Below, one piece after another: positions 41,401-54,947 of a DNA stretch of 64,000 bases (the first letter of the stretch is position 1; every line of letters begins with the position of its first letter). The stretch spans positions 252,892-316,891 of the forward strand of contig JXTB01000326.1 of the NCBI GenBank assembly GCA_002914805.1. Direction: 5' to 3'. The notes beneath the pieces are model-generated. The model was not told where the DNA came from, did not search any database, and saw nothing but the letters and a program-made list of their open reading frames with translations. The position numbers were made by a program, and so were the translations under genes. The stretch comes from Parasponia andersonii (lineage: Eukaryota > Streptophyta > Magnoliopsida > Rosales > Cannabaceae).

Positions 41401-44400
41401 TTCAAATTGTCAGACGTATATTTATATATGTGTGCCACACAAAAGCATATATGGTAACAAAATTTAGTGAAAAGGATTTATTTTAGAAGGGATAACACCC
41501 TGTTAAAAAGCAAAATAAATGAGTGTGTAATGAAACGCAAACAGAACAACTAACCTTCAACTTCCATATCCACCACCCCTCCAAACAGCAAAGCACGCCT
41601 CTTATGAACACACATGGAAAACCCAGCACGAGGCCCAGGAGGCATCCCGCTTTTCTTTACCTATTCAAAAGTAGTTAGTAATAATACACATTGACATTTT
41701 CTATCAGTAGAATACAATAAAACCACATAATTAGGAGGCACTAAGAAAAGACATGACTGGGTGGTAAGTACTAAAAATTTTGGCAAAAGTAAGAACCTTG
41801 TTCCATTCCCAAGTTCTAGGATCAAGGGACCACATGTCTGAATGAACATTTCCTTTCTCAGAGCTGTTCTTATCGGATGAAATTTCTTTGGAATAGCCAC
41901 CATATAAAAATATCTGCATGTCAAAAAAGGCAAATTTGGTAATTATATGCCTAAGATGTTACAGAAACCAAGCCAATGTTTAAAAACACAGGCAGGTCAG
42001 AGAACATTAAAAGACGCCCAGCAAATCCTCATAATCTAATAAACAACATCTTTCATTTGCTCACCTCATCTTTGTAAACAGAAAACTGAAAACCACTTCG
42101 GGCACTTGGCCACATGGCTCCGGGCCTAGGCTTTATTTCTTGCCACTAAATTAACAACAAAAGAAAGCTTTTCATTAAGCAACAAAACTAGCCATAATAA
42201 AATAACAAATGTAATGCTAGCTAAATGTAAAAGGACCAAACTATAACCTATGCATACCTTGAATTGATCAAGATCAAAAACATAGAGATCATTAAAATAC
42301 CTGCAAAAATAGAGAAGATGGTCGCATCAATCCCTCATACAGCACAGGCAAATAAAGTTACAATACACAGAAGCTCGAAAACCAAGAAGGACAAAAAAAA
42401 CCCTTCATCTGTTAGAGTTGATCAAAATTCGGAAGGGATATAAAACTTATTATAGTAGAAGATTGCATAAAACCTCAAACTAGAGAGGAAAAAAGATAAA
42501 AGTTAATGTTCTAAGCAATATAAAAGTCTTTTCTGTCAGAATTCTGAGTTAGAATACAGACTTCTGAAATAAGAAAATTCATTCAATAATAATTGGAATA
42601 TTTATTCCATGAGTAATCAACTTTTAACTGAACATGTAATTAAATCAAAAATAAAAAATAAAAAGCAACAAAATACATAAAGCAACACCAATTAACCATA
42701 TGAAGTCCTCTAGAATAGTCAATGCATGAGTAATGCTTCTTTCTTTCCCCTTTTTGAGGAGAGTGGGGGAACAAGGCAAAGTAGTTCTATTCACAGATTA
42801 TGTCAGAAGAAAACAAAGAACAGAGAGGAAGAAGATCAATTCACAATTCAGGTCCACCTAATTGTTTGCATGACAGTATGAGCTATGAAATATTTAAGAT
42901 GGCATACCATAGAACAATGAATCATCAAATAACTATATGAAACCTCAAAATGATCGATAAAATCCATAAACAACCTCACTTCTCTGAGAGTGTCATAGAA
43001 GCCACCAAAAACAATGAGCTTGTGCTTGTATAGTACCTGGAACAAAAAAAAAAACAATGAAATGAAAATTTTCAAGAGGGAGAAAAAAAGAAAAGAAGAA
43101 GGAGGAGGAGGGAGAGGAAAAGAATGAACTAGTTTCTAGTCTTAACTACAAGGCAATATAACTTCACTAATTCAAGTGGTCACGATAAGTAAGAACTTCA
43201 TGTTTGGTAAGAACTTCATGTTTGGAAACCCAGTTAACATCCTTACAAGAAACACACCCAAGAAATTTAAGCGTTAAATGAGAAAATTTGTATTTACCGT
43301 CCGATGACCTGACCGTGGACTTGGACACCCTTTTAGATTGAGTTGCTCCCATTGATTTGTCTCTAAGTCCAACATCCAAAAATCCTAGATATCCAAAATA
43401 CAAGGCAAGTTATAGCCCTAAAACTCGTTGCTATCTAGGTATAACACTCCAAACCAATCTACAATGCACAACGTGTATAAAAGGATTCACCTTGTAGTGA
43501 TGGAACCTCTCTTGATTTGGAGATGTGAACTCTCCACCTAAAGCCAAACAAACGCAATCATGTTAGTGATGCAAAATCATCTGCATAAATCATCATGTTT
43601 ATATCACGAAAAGTTATGTCAATCTACCAAAGATATAGAGATAATTTTTCCAAGCAACTGCTTGGTGAGCACTACGGGGAGGTGGACTATTGGGACTCGA
43701 AATTAACTTCCATTCCTGCTTTTCAATGTCAAAACGGTAAAGATCACCGTAGACAAATGTCTGCATCGATTCAAATTGATGTAAACAAAGGTAAGTAACA
43801 GTAGAAAAATAAACTTATACCGAATATATCATGTAGACATGTAAAGACCATAAATAACTAACCTTGTTACCATTGTAGAACTCACCTCCATAGAGGATCA
43901 ATTCAGTATCTTTCAAGGGATTAATGTTCAACTACACAATCAGCACAAAAATCAAGAAGTCTTTCAATGAAGGGCAAATTAACAAAAAACACTCCCACAA
44001 ACAACTTCTAACAAATAAGGTAAGAACATTACCGTACAGTTCGATCGAGGAGAGGGAGCTGCGACGTTTTCCTCAATGTGTACTTCCTTCTTCTTAGCTT
44101 CCTCCTTTTGTATACTTAACTGCGAATAACAAAAGGGTGTTATATTCATCTTTCACCAATTTAAATATGGCAATTCAATTCAAACATCCACTTTATTTGC
44201 CAATAACATGATAATAAGACAGAATTAATAAATGACATGTTATAAAAAGTACTGAATGACACATGACATGCAATATATGAAAATTTCCCAGCCAAAGTTC
44301 AATTTTCACAAATGATATTCAAAATTTTCAGCTAAAATGAACACAATTATATTGTTTAAAGAATACCCATTACGCTAAATATATATATATATAAGATAAT

Positions 44401-44540
44401 AAATTTACCAAAATGGCATCGATGTCGTCCTCGGGAGAGAGCTTCTTGGTCTCTCTACGAGCTCTCTTTTCCTCTGCTTTGGCAGTTTTCTTGACTGTTT
44501 TCTCTTTTCCTTTCCCGGGCTTCTTCGTTTTCTTCCCCAT
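38426..44540 (-). CDS. Kelch-repeat protein, KLHDC4/Kel3 family, 671 aa
   Basis: Twenty exons close in frame: 44409-44540, 44033-44119, 43863-43931, 43628-43760, 43491-43537, 43298-43384, 42975-43036, 42258-42300, 42065-42145, 41797-41913, 41555-41660, 41262-41325, 41023-41065, 40595-40855, 40350-40511, 39916-40047, 39525-39671, 39203-39289, 38605-38673, 38426-38512. The product begins with a very basic MGKKTKKPGKGKEK. Six or so Kelch repeats follow (LILYGGEF, YLYIFGGEF, LIVFGGFYD, IFLYGGYS, ALLFGGVVD, LYLYGGMM). An acidic/Ser insert is encoded by exon 14, a long Asp/Glu run at about 505-541, and a C-terminal DUF4110-like region (TPMPGETLRDFYRRTNLYWQM) precedes a Lys-rich tail. Kelch propellers bind partner proteins; the exact role here is unknown. 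The Arabidopsis neighbour of ELP3 (AT5G50310) is of this type. Confidence 0.93.
39369..39432. repeat. 32-bp perfect tandem repeat in Kelch intron 17
   Basis: Two identical 32-bp units start at 39369 and 39401, inside the intron between exons 17 and 18. Their identity indicates a recent duplication. Confidence 0.9.
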
Positions 44541-45632
44541 CTTTCACCGAAGCCAAAGCTAAACAAAAGTTTCTTCAGAGCAGAGCGGGCATGGAAGCAG
44601 AAGACGCCATTGGAAGCGGCAGTGTGTAAAGCAAGCATAAGAATGACTTGTGTTGTGCAGTAGTTGTGTTCTTTTGCTACGACGTCGTTTTTCGAAATAC
44701 TACTATGATCGGAACGCACCGTTTAGCAAGGGAAAGCTTAGAAGTCCAACCCTGAATAAACCACTCCTACTGACACAGTTAAAGTCTCTTTTTCCAACCA
44801 AATGACTTCTCTAATCTATTTTTTCATAATGATTTTTCTAATACACTCTTGGAAGAAAAAGTCTAAAAACCCTTCACTCACATATTTGTTATCACAACTT
44901 TTGAGCTCTCTTTTGGTTTTACTTTTTCTCTGTTTTTATAGAAAAAGCTTGAAAATAGTGTATTGGGAGTGGAAGAGAAACCACCCAGATCCACTCCCTC
45001 CACAAAAAAACCTCCAAATCTCATTAAAGGCCATCATAAAATCCTCAAAATCATCACAAAATCACTGGAGCACTCACATTGTTCCCTCCTTTTTTATTCT
45101 GACCAACTCTTCTCGAGGTTCATTGAAACCCATTTTTCGAAAAAGCTTAAAACCGTGAAAGATTCAGACTTCGAGGACCCTCCGCGAATATTGAGGTTGA
45201 AGAAGAAAAAAGTTGAGAAAGAGGGTGCCAAAACCTCACCAGCACCAGTAATGGCAACAAAGACCGCAAAGAAAGTGAATGAGAAGACGAAGGAGAAAGT
45301 GAAAAATTTAGAGCCCAAGCAAAAGTTAATTTCAGATCTGATTTTTTGTTTATTTGAGAAAAAAGTTGAGTCACAAAGTTACAATCCTAAGCAACAAAAA
45401 ATGGCTACTTAGAAATTTACTGACTGTGTTGGGTTGTTTAATTTTTGTTTGATGATGTTGGGCGATGAATTTTTTGACTCTATTTTTGTCTGATTAAAGT
45501 GAGTTTATGGGTAATGAATTTTACAAATGGTTCTTTTTTATTTATGTGTGTTGATGTCACAGGGGTTTGTAAACCCGTACGTGATTCTGAATATCTAAAA
45601 TTTTATGAGTAAATTATGTTTTTCTTTTGGAA
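44541..45632. promoter_or_regulatory. Kelch gene upstream region and unassigned DNA
   Basis: The proximal part holds ACGACGTCGTTTTT at 44679-44692, about 140 bp upstream of the Kelch ATG, matching the palindrome near ELP3. Further out, 44963-45412 has an open frame rich in Lys, Thr and Pro. Its only internal ATG (45250) gives about 53 residues (MATKTAKKVNEKTKEKVK). No homology is recognised, and I do not call it a gene. Confidence 0.5.
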
Positions 45633-48600
45633 ATAACTAATTTGGCAATGGCGCGGTTCGGAAACGGTTTTTAAATTATCATCTCTGTCCTTCTCATGTT
45701 AATTACAATATTATATTCGTCTCATTATTTATTTTTTCGGAGACGGATACGGTGCGGGAATTAACTAAAAAATAATGAAAAAAATTATGGTTAACTGTTA
45801 CCCAATATAATGCTAATGAAAAAAAAAAAAACCAAAAAATGATACTATGTAACAAAAATTTTGTTTTTCATAATTGGCTTAACACAAAAATAAAAATAAT
45901 GTACTATATAATCTCAAATTCTAAAAATTTAATATATAAGAACATGTCTCAAAATTCATTAATCAAAATACAAAGCCAATAAAAAGTCTTTAACAATATA
46001 TAGTAACATAACGACTAAATTGACAAAGTTCAAATAAAAACACAAATGACATATGTGATCTCCATCACCATGTTGAGTTATGATCTATTGATTTTTCTTC
46101 AGTTCTAAGCATTTAGTCCAGATCATAGTTGCATGGATCCTAAAGAATAAAGATTAAACAATATAAAATTTAATTCAACATGTTATACTAAGTAATAAAT
46201 ATAAACAACAAATTATAGATTATTTACCTCTTCACCACAGTGATCTTGATCTTGTGGAAAACTTGAGCCTCCACCTCGTAAAAAGTTGAATAAAATGATC
46301 ATACAATGGTTTAAAAAAAAAAAAAAGGAAAGTAACTTTAATAGAGATATTGTATGAATATTTACCTTGTTTTCCGTTTAAAATCAAATCTTGAGTACAA
46401 ATCAAAGCCTCCAAAGTTTTTAGATGAAGTCTACTACGATGTGGACCAACAACTCTACCACCAGTACTGAAAAGTGGATTCAGAAGCAACAGTCGTCACA
46501 GGAATGGCTAAAATATCTCTAGCAATTGTTTGCAAAATAGGATACTTGATTCCATTTGTCTTCCACCATGCTAGTATGTCAAACTCAGAATTCCTTAGTA
46601 AGACAGGCTCCTCCAAATACTTATATAGCTCTGACTTATAATTGTCTTGAGTGGTAGTATTACTAACAAACAGATCATAGTCTTGCGAAGGATCCACATA
46701 TGTATCATAAGCAACATTTGGCTGAGAAGCTTGAACAAAAGTATTTGAAAAATTTTATTCATCTTGACTAAATGTCAATTGATACTCTTTTACCAACTCT
46801 TAGGTAATGTTACGAATTCTAACAATTTGTAATGAAGACTCGATTCCATAAATCCGAGGAAAGTAATATTCGATCAACTTCATCTTATACCTTGGATCTA
46901 AAACATTTGCAACAGCCATTAAACCATGAATTGCATCCCAATACTTTAAAAACTTCTCATTCATTCTTTTTGCCATTTCCTTGATATAGTCATAGTTTGA
47001 TGTGAGCCACTCATCAATTGACATTTTAATTTCACAAACCTTAGGAAAGTAAATATTTGTTGTGGGATATTTAGATCCAGAAAATAATTCTATCACATGA
47101 TAAAATAATTTTTATTTTTCGGAAATATCTTTTGCCAAAACCCAATCTTCGTCAAGAGGCAAAGATTTATAGGCTGATTCTCGTAGTTTCAAACGAGCAA
47201 AACAATCCTTGTAAATGAATGCAGTACTAAGCATTAAATACGTCGAATTCCACCTAGTCAAGCAATCAAGTGATAATACCTTAGTGCATGGAATGTTTAG
47301 TTGACGAGCAGTTTCTTGGAACTTTTCCAACCTCTTGGGTGTGGCTGTCCAATAAGCTACACTAGTGCGGATTCTCTCGATACCAGCATCAAATAAAGAC
47401 AGCCCATCCTTCACTATTAAGTTTAAGATATGTGTGTAGCAACGCATGTGAAATAATTTTCCACCCAATAAGAGAGAACTCTTGAGTAACTTCTCTTTCA
47501 TTTGAGGAATGATAACATCATTAGTTGTACAATTGTCTAAAGTTAGAGGTGGATAATTTACGATCGACATTCCAATCCAATAAGCACTCAACCAATACTT
47601 CAGAAATTGTTTCAGCATTGTGTAGGCATGGCACATAGATAAACCTAAGACATTAGACATATATATATATATACATATAAGCAATTTGTTATAAAATAAT
47701 GAAATATATATTTAACTTTCTATATCAAAATACATAAAATAAAAGTTACACAAAAATAAATTAAATATTGTACCTCATAATTCGACTTTGTAAAATCCAA
47801 GAGTTATCAATCCAATGCGCTGTCACAGTCATATATCCTTTTTTTTGGTTGAAGGCAGTCCACATGTCTGTAGTAATAGAAATCCTACTACGATTATTTT
47901 CCAACAACTTTATTATCTTTTCCTTTTCAGTTTCATATTTCTTTAAGATATCAGCTCTAATGGTATAACGAGAGACTACCTTAAACAATGATTGAAGACT
48001 ATTTGAGTAGTCTCTGAACTCCTCATACTCAACCATTGAAAGAGGATTATCATGTTTCCTAGCTTTTCTCTTGAAACTTCAGGGTCAAAATTATAACTCT
48101 CAAGTACAACTTTTCCATTGTCATTCTTCCTATTAGGATTTAACATTGATTGTCTGATATCTCTTTGTCTCCATGAAGGGCATCTCTTCAAGTGCTCGTG
48201 CAAGTGTGTTGTCCCATTCTTAGGCTCTGCTCCTAATTTCTTTTGACAATAGTTGCAAATGGCCTTCATTGTTCCATCAATTTTTTGTTTCTGGAAATGT
48301 TTCCATACAATTGATTGATTCTTCTTTCTTGGAACCTCTTTCATAGATATATTTGTAAGACTTTCAAGTTCAGCTTGACCAAGCAGCGTTGGTAATAGTG
48401 TACTTCCATTTAACTCAGTATCATTGGCTTCTTTGCTTTGTTTTTCACCTTCAATATCAAGATTCACTAATGGATTATTACTTCCGGATTCCATCTCTCG
48501 TTGGGAAAACATATCAACTTAGTAAAAATATCCTGCAATAATAATAATACTTTGGTTCAATTTTGGAAGATATTTAAACACAACAAAAAAAAAAACATAA

Positions 48601-49811
48601 TAACGAGAAAAAACATAATATCTAGAATATAAACTCATCAAGAATTCAATATATATATGTGTGTAAGATCTTAAAGAGTTTGTGATGAGGATACTTATGT
48701 GCTTCTTTTGTTTGAGCGGTACACATTTTGCTCTCTTTCTTTCTTAGGGAAGAAAAGAATAAACAGAAAGATAAATAAGTTTCTGTAATTTAAAAAGTAC
48801 TCTGTTTAAAGATAATTGAAAAGAAAAAAATGATATATATTTTTCAATTTGTTTCTGACAAAATAAAATATTAGGTTCTTTTGGTTTAAATATTACTCAT
48901 AATAATATTTGAGTTCAGGTTTAATTAGCATATATTTAAACGTAAATATATATATACATCATATTAAAAAAGATCACAAATCCATCAAGAAATATATAGA
49001 CTTCTAATTATCATCAACAAAGAAATCAAAACGAACCAATCTAAAAGCCTAAGATTTAAATGAGGTAAAAATATTTTAAAAAATAGCAAAAATAATCACA
49101 TAAACTAGGAAGGAAAAGTAATAAACATTACCGGAGAATAATGGCTAGTGAGCAACAGCAAAAAGCTTCATCAAATCACCATTTTATGGAAACCTTTGTT
49201 GGTAAAAAGGAAAGTAAATGTTAGAATTAGAAAATACAAAAGAAATAGTGTATATATAGATGAGTAAACAATAATCTGTGATATATCATTTGGTATTTTT
49301 TCGAAAAAAAGACTTTTGGACTTCTATCTAATCACTAATCAGATGTGAATTTTAAGAAAGAAATCATTAAAAACTAATAGACCATTTTGAAAAAATAAGA
49401 AAGAATCGTGCGACCTTTAATATTCCAAGAAGATAATATATGAATTCTTTTTAAAAATATATGATAAGAATATCTAAAAAAATATACAAAATTCATTAAA
49501 GACTGTTTTGAATGAATAAAATTAATTATACAACCTTTAATATTCCAGGCTGGTAATATATGAAATTATTTTTTTACAAAAATATAGGACATATATAGCT
49601 AAAAATATATATAAAAATTTATTATAGGTATATATATCAGGGCGTGTACGGGGTGGATTACGCTAATACTGTATCCACACCATACCCGCATTTAGACTGG
49701 GTGGTTATTCCCCGCCCCGATCATTTTCCCCATTTAAACGGTTTTTCCTCTATCCGTTCGGATCGGATAACCACGGATACCCGTAACCGTAGATTATATT
49801 GCCATCCCTAC
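45633..49811 (-). mobile_element. hAT-family DNA transposon, inactive
   Basis: A decayed hAT element of about 4.2 kb, transposase on the minus strand. The right end reads, on the minus strand, TAGGGATGGCAAT, a form common at hAT ends in plants. The left end near 45638 has TTTGGCAATGGCGCGG. Both ends are followed inward by GC-richer subterminal DNA with GGATAC/ACGGG/AAACGG motifs (45640-45760 and 49630-49810), unlike the AT-rich interior. I see no exact 8-bp target duplication, so the boundaries are approximate. 48540-49620 is AT-rich non-coding leader. Confidence 0.7.
46240..48512 (-). pseudogene. hAT transposase pseudogene (BED finger and hATC dimerisation domain)
   Basis: The gene starts at the ATG at 48512 (or MESGS at 48494). 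The BED zinc finger (SIVWKHFQK, CNYCQKKLGAEPKNGTTHLHEHLKRC) lies at about 48180-48320. The catalytic region follows (RISITTDMWTAFNQKKGYMTVTAHWID at about 47810-47900; TLDNCTTNDVII at about 47520-47560; LSLDCLTRWNSTYLML at about 47225-47280). The C-terminal hATC region (FDILAWWKTNGIKYPILQTIARDILAIPVTTVASES) ends near 46460, with STGGRVVGPHRSRLH in another frame. A likely native intron spans about 47674-47770 (GT at 47769, AG at about 47675). At least four frame changes split the rest, for example near 48055, 47560 and 46465, and a stop lies near 46800. It resembles plant RICESLEEPER/DAYSLEEPER-like transposases but is dead. Confidence 0.88.
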
Positions 49812-51029
49812 TCATAGGTTGATTTTGTGAAGGGTATTGCACAAATAAAAATCATCATTATCCCCTACTTGCAGTAATTGATGTGATGTTAAGTAAAATA
49901 ATTACAACGGTAAGTCACATAATCGTGACACTGAGTCACAATTTTTAATGTACGAAGATTTCACTGTATTCGTAATGATATAAAATAAAAAATGACAATT
50001 AATCATAATTTTGTGACTATCAGTAATAACTTTTGTTCTGCCAATATCAAATATTTTGATACGTAGTCATATATGGTCACAAACAACTCTGGATATATTA
50101 TATTGACATATATCTAAGTAGAAAAATATTAACTATCATACTAATCTTTATCATTTTCCTTTAAAATAATTATTACCTAGTAACTTCTAACTCTAAATAA
50201 TAATTGATCGAATTTTTTGGAAAAAATGTAAAAATAGGTGATTGAAAACTATAACAAACACATTTTTTTTTCTTTGTAGAATTAAGACGAACCAAAATTA
50301 GAAAATGGGAGAGTAAGAAATAAGAGATGAACGAGATAAAATAAGAGATAGAGGAAGAGAGTTACAACAAAAAAAAAAAAAAAAAATAGAGAATGGGTTT
50401 GTTTGAAAACAAGATAAAAAAATAAAAAAGAAGGAGCAATTTCAGTACGGTTAGGAAGAACAATTTATAGGAAAGTTAGAAAGTAAAAAGAAATAGGTAA
50501 ATCTACTTAACTTTTTTTTTTTTCGGTTAAAAGCATCCATCCCCTCACCTAAAAGTTGTCAAAGTTTTTTCAAAAAAAAAAAAAAGTTGTCAGAAGTTGT
50601 TAAGAGGGACACATTTGGAACCTTGAATTTTTTTCTCTCCAAAATGAACTAAAAAAGTTATAAATTAATAATATATAAGTTATTTTGAAAAAAAAAAAGA
50701 ATAAAAAATTCATTTGGTAAAAAAAAAAAAAGACTAAGTGAGTCAATTTCTCTAATAATTATAACTCCAAAAACAACATAAGTAGTCAGTTACCTCTAAA
50801 TATCACGATTAATTTTTGTTATCAGAAAAACCCAAAAATATTTATTTTTCAATATGGGAAAAAGAATATACACTACACTTTTTTTGTCATATTTATAATA
50901 TAAAATAAATATCTAAAATATCCTTACATAAGTTCAAATCTTATTATCAAATTCTCCCTTATCGTCCAATTATTCTGCTTATTTAATAGGAAAAAATATC
51001 ACACATTTTATTATAGATTATAAAAGAAA

Positions 51030-51315
51030 TTTAGACAATAATTTTTATGATATTCTTAAAAGGAAAAAAGATAGTGTTTGGATATCAATACCCTTAGGGT
51101 ATTATTGTCATTTTGAAAAAATTTAGCAGAAAATATTTTTAAAAAAATGTTAGGTTACCCTTTATTATTTTATTTAGACAATAATTTTTATGATATTCTT
51201 TGAAAGGAAAAAAGACAGAGTGTTGGGATATCAATACCCTTATGGTATTATGGTCATTTTGAAAAAGTTTAGCAGAAAATATTTATAAAAAAATGAAAGG
51301 TTACCTTTTATTATT
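51030..51315. repeat. Tandem duplication, period 143 bp
   Basis: Two copies start at 51030 and 51173 (TTTAGACAATAATTTTTATG in each). They share the inverted AATACCCTTAGGGTATT-like centre and the TTTAGCAGAAAATATTT block, with a few differences. Confidence 0.9.
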
Positions 51316-53100
51316 TTAGAAAATAGAAAGATACTTCTGAATTTCCTGAGAATAAATAATTAAACGCATAGTTTTTCCTTTTTTTTTTTCTGAAATGGAT
51401 TAAACATATAATTTAAGTACAATAAAGAGATAGATGTAGCTCGCAAGGAAAACAAAAGCAAAACAACAACAAGGATACTAACCTGTACATAATTTTGGTG
51501 AATAGGTTTATGTTGTTTATTTTAGTTATAGAATTTCCGATTTTTTTTAATACATGTGGTTAATCTACTCGATGAATTATTGTGAATGGAACTTATCTTT
51601 GTGATTAATATTTTTTTTAAAAGGAAAATTTTCAATGGTATTCTAATGCCAAAGATAATGGCCTAATGCTAATCATAGCAAGCTAGCTATTAATTCTTCA
51701 TTTTCTTTGATCCATAGTATAAGGAATTAGTATTCTGGTATAAGTAATCTCAAATTCAGTTTTATATGTTTACCACAAAAAATCAACAACAACAAAAATG
51801 TTTACCTTAAAAAATCACTATTTTTAATTCTAATGTAAAAATACTTTTCAAATTATTTATTTATGGAGTATTGTTTTAAGCAATAAATATTGTTGTTTTT
51901 AAGTTTCTTTTGGGTTTTGTAGTTGTTTTTTTAGACATTGTCGTACTTAAATAATTTTTTCCCCAAATTATTGTCGCATATATCTAACTGTCGTTGTTGG
52001 ATCGTTTCACAAAAGGTCAATATGAATTTATAGACAAAAATATAAATTGTCATTGCAGTTAACTAACCTATTTTCCTTTGTTTTTTTTTTCCCCGCCGAT
52101 TAAAGCTTTTCTAGAGTCGCAGGTCAAAAACTTGACGGGGAATACAATTCCATCATCATTTAATTTTACTAAAGAGATCAATGGAAAATACTTTAGCCAA
52201 AAATAATCAAATTATCAAATTTTTGGTGGGACAAAACGCTATACTATACAAAAATTTTCAATATGTGAGAACCATTCTCAAAAGAGTTGCAAAGGAGATC
52301 TTGATTTTTCTCATTGTTAAAAATAAAAGCAGGAAAAAACAAACTATTAACCATCATAGAAAAAATAACTAATGTTTTTAATAGAAACGAACACAAAGTT
52401 AGTGAGATGTACTATAAAGTAAGTTAACAAACCCCATGCAGGTTTTAACTGGTATAAATTTAAAAGTAAAACGAGAAGATTTCAAAAACATTAAAAGGAA
52501 AATCTGTTTCAATTAATGAAATTAGAGAAGATAAAAAGTGATTAATGATAATAATTCAGCAAAAACTAACACTAGGAATCCAACCTATTTTTCAACTTTT
52601 GTAATAGTTATGTACTTTATATGCTTGTAGTTGTGCATTTGTATGTCAAATATAAAATAATAAATGATCACGTTGGTCCTTGATAAAGTCATATTTTGTT
52701 CAGTAAATATTAAATTACATTATTTTGGTGCTTTTTTTTAAAAAAAATGAGACTAAACTAATAACCACTATTTATTATAAATTTAAAGAAAAATAACACA
52801 TACTCTACCAAAATTTGAACCATGAATCCCTTAAACTCACACAAAAATCCCTTAAGCCTTGGACTACATCATTTTGGTGCTTAAATTGTTAAAAGAGTTT
52901 CATTTTAATCATTTTTGTTATATATTTTATTTTATTCTTAAAAAATAAGCACAGGAGACACTTTTGTTATTTTATTATACTTATTTTATATCTAAAAATA
53001 TAGTCCAATATTATAAAAAGATTAGAATATGAATTCAAACAATAATTAATTGAACAAAAATTAGTTATATATCGGATAATAATGCAATATAGAATTATCT

Positions 53101-53285
53101 AAAATATGATATTTTATTGAAATTACTAATGCATAATGAGAAATACAACTCGTGTGTTGATTTTTTTATCCAAAATATGATATTTTGTTGAAATTACTAA
53201 TGCATAATAGTGTTCATTTTGATTCCCAAAATATGATATTTTGTTGAAATTACTAATGCATAATAGTGTTCATTTTGATAAAAAT
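53101..53285. repeat. Three copies of a 45-55 bp unit
   Basis: Units starting AAAATATGATATTTT occur at 53101, 53172 and 53228, each followed by GAAATTACTAATGCATAAT. The last two are nearly identical over more than 50 bp. Confidence 0.9.
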
Positions 53286-54039
53286 CAGACAAAATATATA
53301 ACAAAAATGATTAAAATGAAATATTTTCAATAATTTAAAAATTAACACAATTTAAAATTTAAAAGCCAAAGTAAAGTAAGATTTTATATTTAGTTCATGA
53401 ACTAATAGTCATTTATTCAATATAAATTCCATATCTACTTATATTTAAATATTTTACTTGTATACTTTGTCAAACTATAACAATTAGCACTCACAACACG
53501 CTAATGAGGATTTAATGTTTATTTTGATTGCTTATTGTAATTTGAAATTAAAAAGAAAATATATAGGTTTTAAAGTTGAAAGATCACAATTAAATCAGAA
53601 AAAAATTTTGAATGTGAAAAATCTCGTCCAGGTTTATATTTAACTTTGTAAAACACGTAATATCGTCTAAGTTATATTGAATTTCCATAATAAAGAGGCG
53701 TCAAAGACATCAAAATCGAAAAAATAATAATCATAAAATAAAATAAAAACAAAATTGAAGGTAATAAAGAAAATTTTAAAGGTGAAAGATCTCAAGAAAG
53801 AAATGAACCTTGTGTAACACGTAATATATATCGATTTAGATCTATCAATAGAATTGTGTGTAACATGCATTGTCTAAAGAGTTAGAGATATCAAAATAAT
53901 AGAGAAAAAAAAAATTGTAAGGCAGAACAAAATTTGAAGGTGAAAGATCAAAATAATAGAAAAAAATTTTGTAAGGTGAGAGTAAATTTTGAAGGTGAAA
54001 GATCTCACTCACTCTATCAACTATAATATGATCGATTAC

Positions 54040-54125
54040 GATTTTGTGCAGAAATTAGTTGCAATAATGATCGATTACTATAATATGATCGATTTTGTGC
54101 AGAAATTAGTTGCAATACAGTTGCT
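54040..54125. repeat. Short tandem duplication around ATATGATCGATT
   Basis: The block ATTTTGTGCAGAAATTAGTTGCAATA occurs twice (about 54041 and 54092), each next to an ATAATATGATCGATT motif. Confidence 0.8.
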
Positions 54126-54887
54126 CATCTAACGGAAGTAAAATGTATCAACCAACAAAAATATAAACTTGCCCATTTTTTCAGGATTTCAGTTGGGCAT
54201 CATGGGTTAGGCCTTACCTTGCCTTTATATAAATGCCAATCCCATCATCGATGTGCGATTAACAAACCTTTACAACAAGGCATATCGATAATGAAGGTGA
54301 TGAAAAACTTTTTGCTAGCTATATTAGATTCTTATAGGGCTTGTTTACTAAACTTAATTAAAAGAATTACGAAAAGAATGAATTTAAAAAGGAGCAAGAA
54401 CGATTCGTTATAACTTACATTTTAAATACATACATAAATACATGAATATATAATTGTAGCTTCTGTGTTCTAAGTAAATTGGTAAATAAATATACGGATA
54501 AATAAAAAAGGAAAATAATTTCTTTGTGTTCGTTAGTAAACACGGTCGATATTTTTAATTTGTTGCATATTTGAACTAGTTAACTGAAAGATAAGTTGAA
54601 CATCTTCTGAACGCACACAAGGTCATATATACCCACCCATAAGACCCCATAGTATCACTTGTTATAATGGTCCACATAGGTTTTTGACATCTTTCGAGCT
54701 CCAATGCATTTACCCCCCCATATGCGAATTGAGCACTTCCCTACGTAGTCGGCATCTGCTTTGCATCTTTACAAATTACATGTTAATTATTTCGATAGAT
54801 CCAGACCTGGTCTCTAGATTCTACATAAATATTGTTCCCATGCAAAACCATATAAGCTCAATTGATTACATGCTTTTGATACCAAAA

Positions 54888-54947
54888 TATGGTATAACAA
54901 GGGGACTGAGAATAATTGTATGGTATAACAAGGGGACTGAGAATAAT
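54888..54947. repeat. 30-bp perfect tandem repeat
   Basis: Units with TATGGTATAACAAGGGG start at 54888 and 54918 and are identical over the 30-bp period. Confidence 0.9.

Noticed and set aside
44963-45412. 149-codon Lys-rich open frame
   Set aside because: It starts with TTG, not ATG. The only ATG gives about 53 residues of low-complexity Lys/Thr sequence with no known domain, so it is not listed as a gene.
54219-54413. 64-codon frame after a TATATAA-like motif
   Set aside because: Low-complexity Lys/Arg-rich frame without homology; a TATA-like string is expected by chance in this composition.
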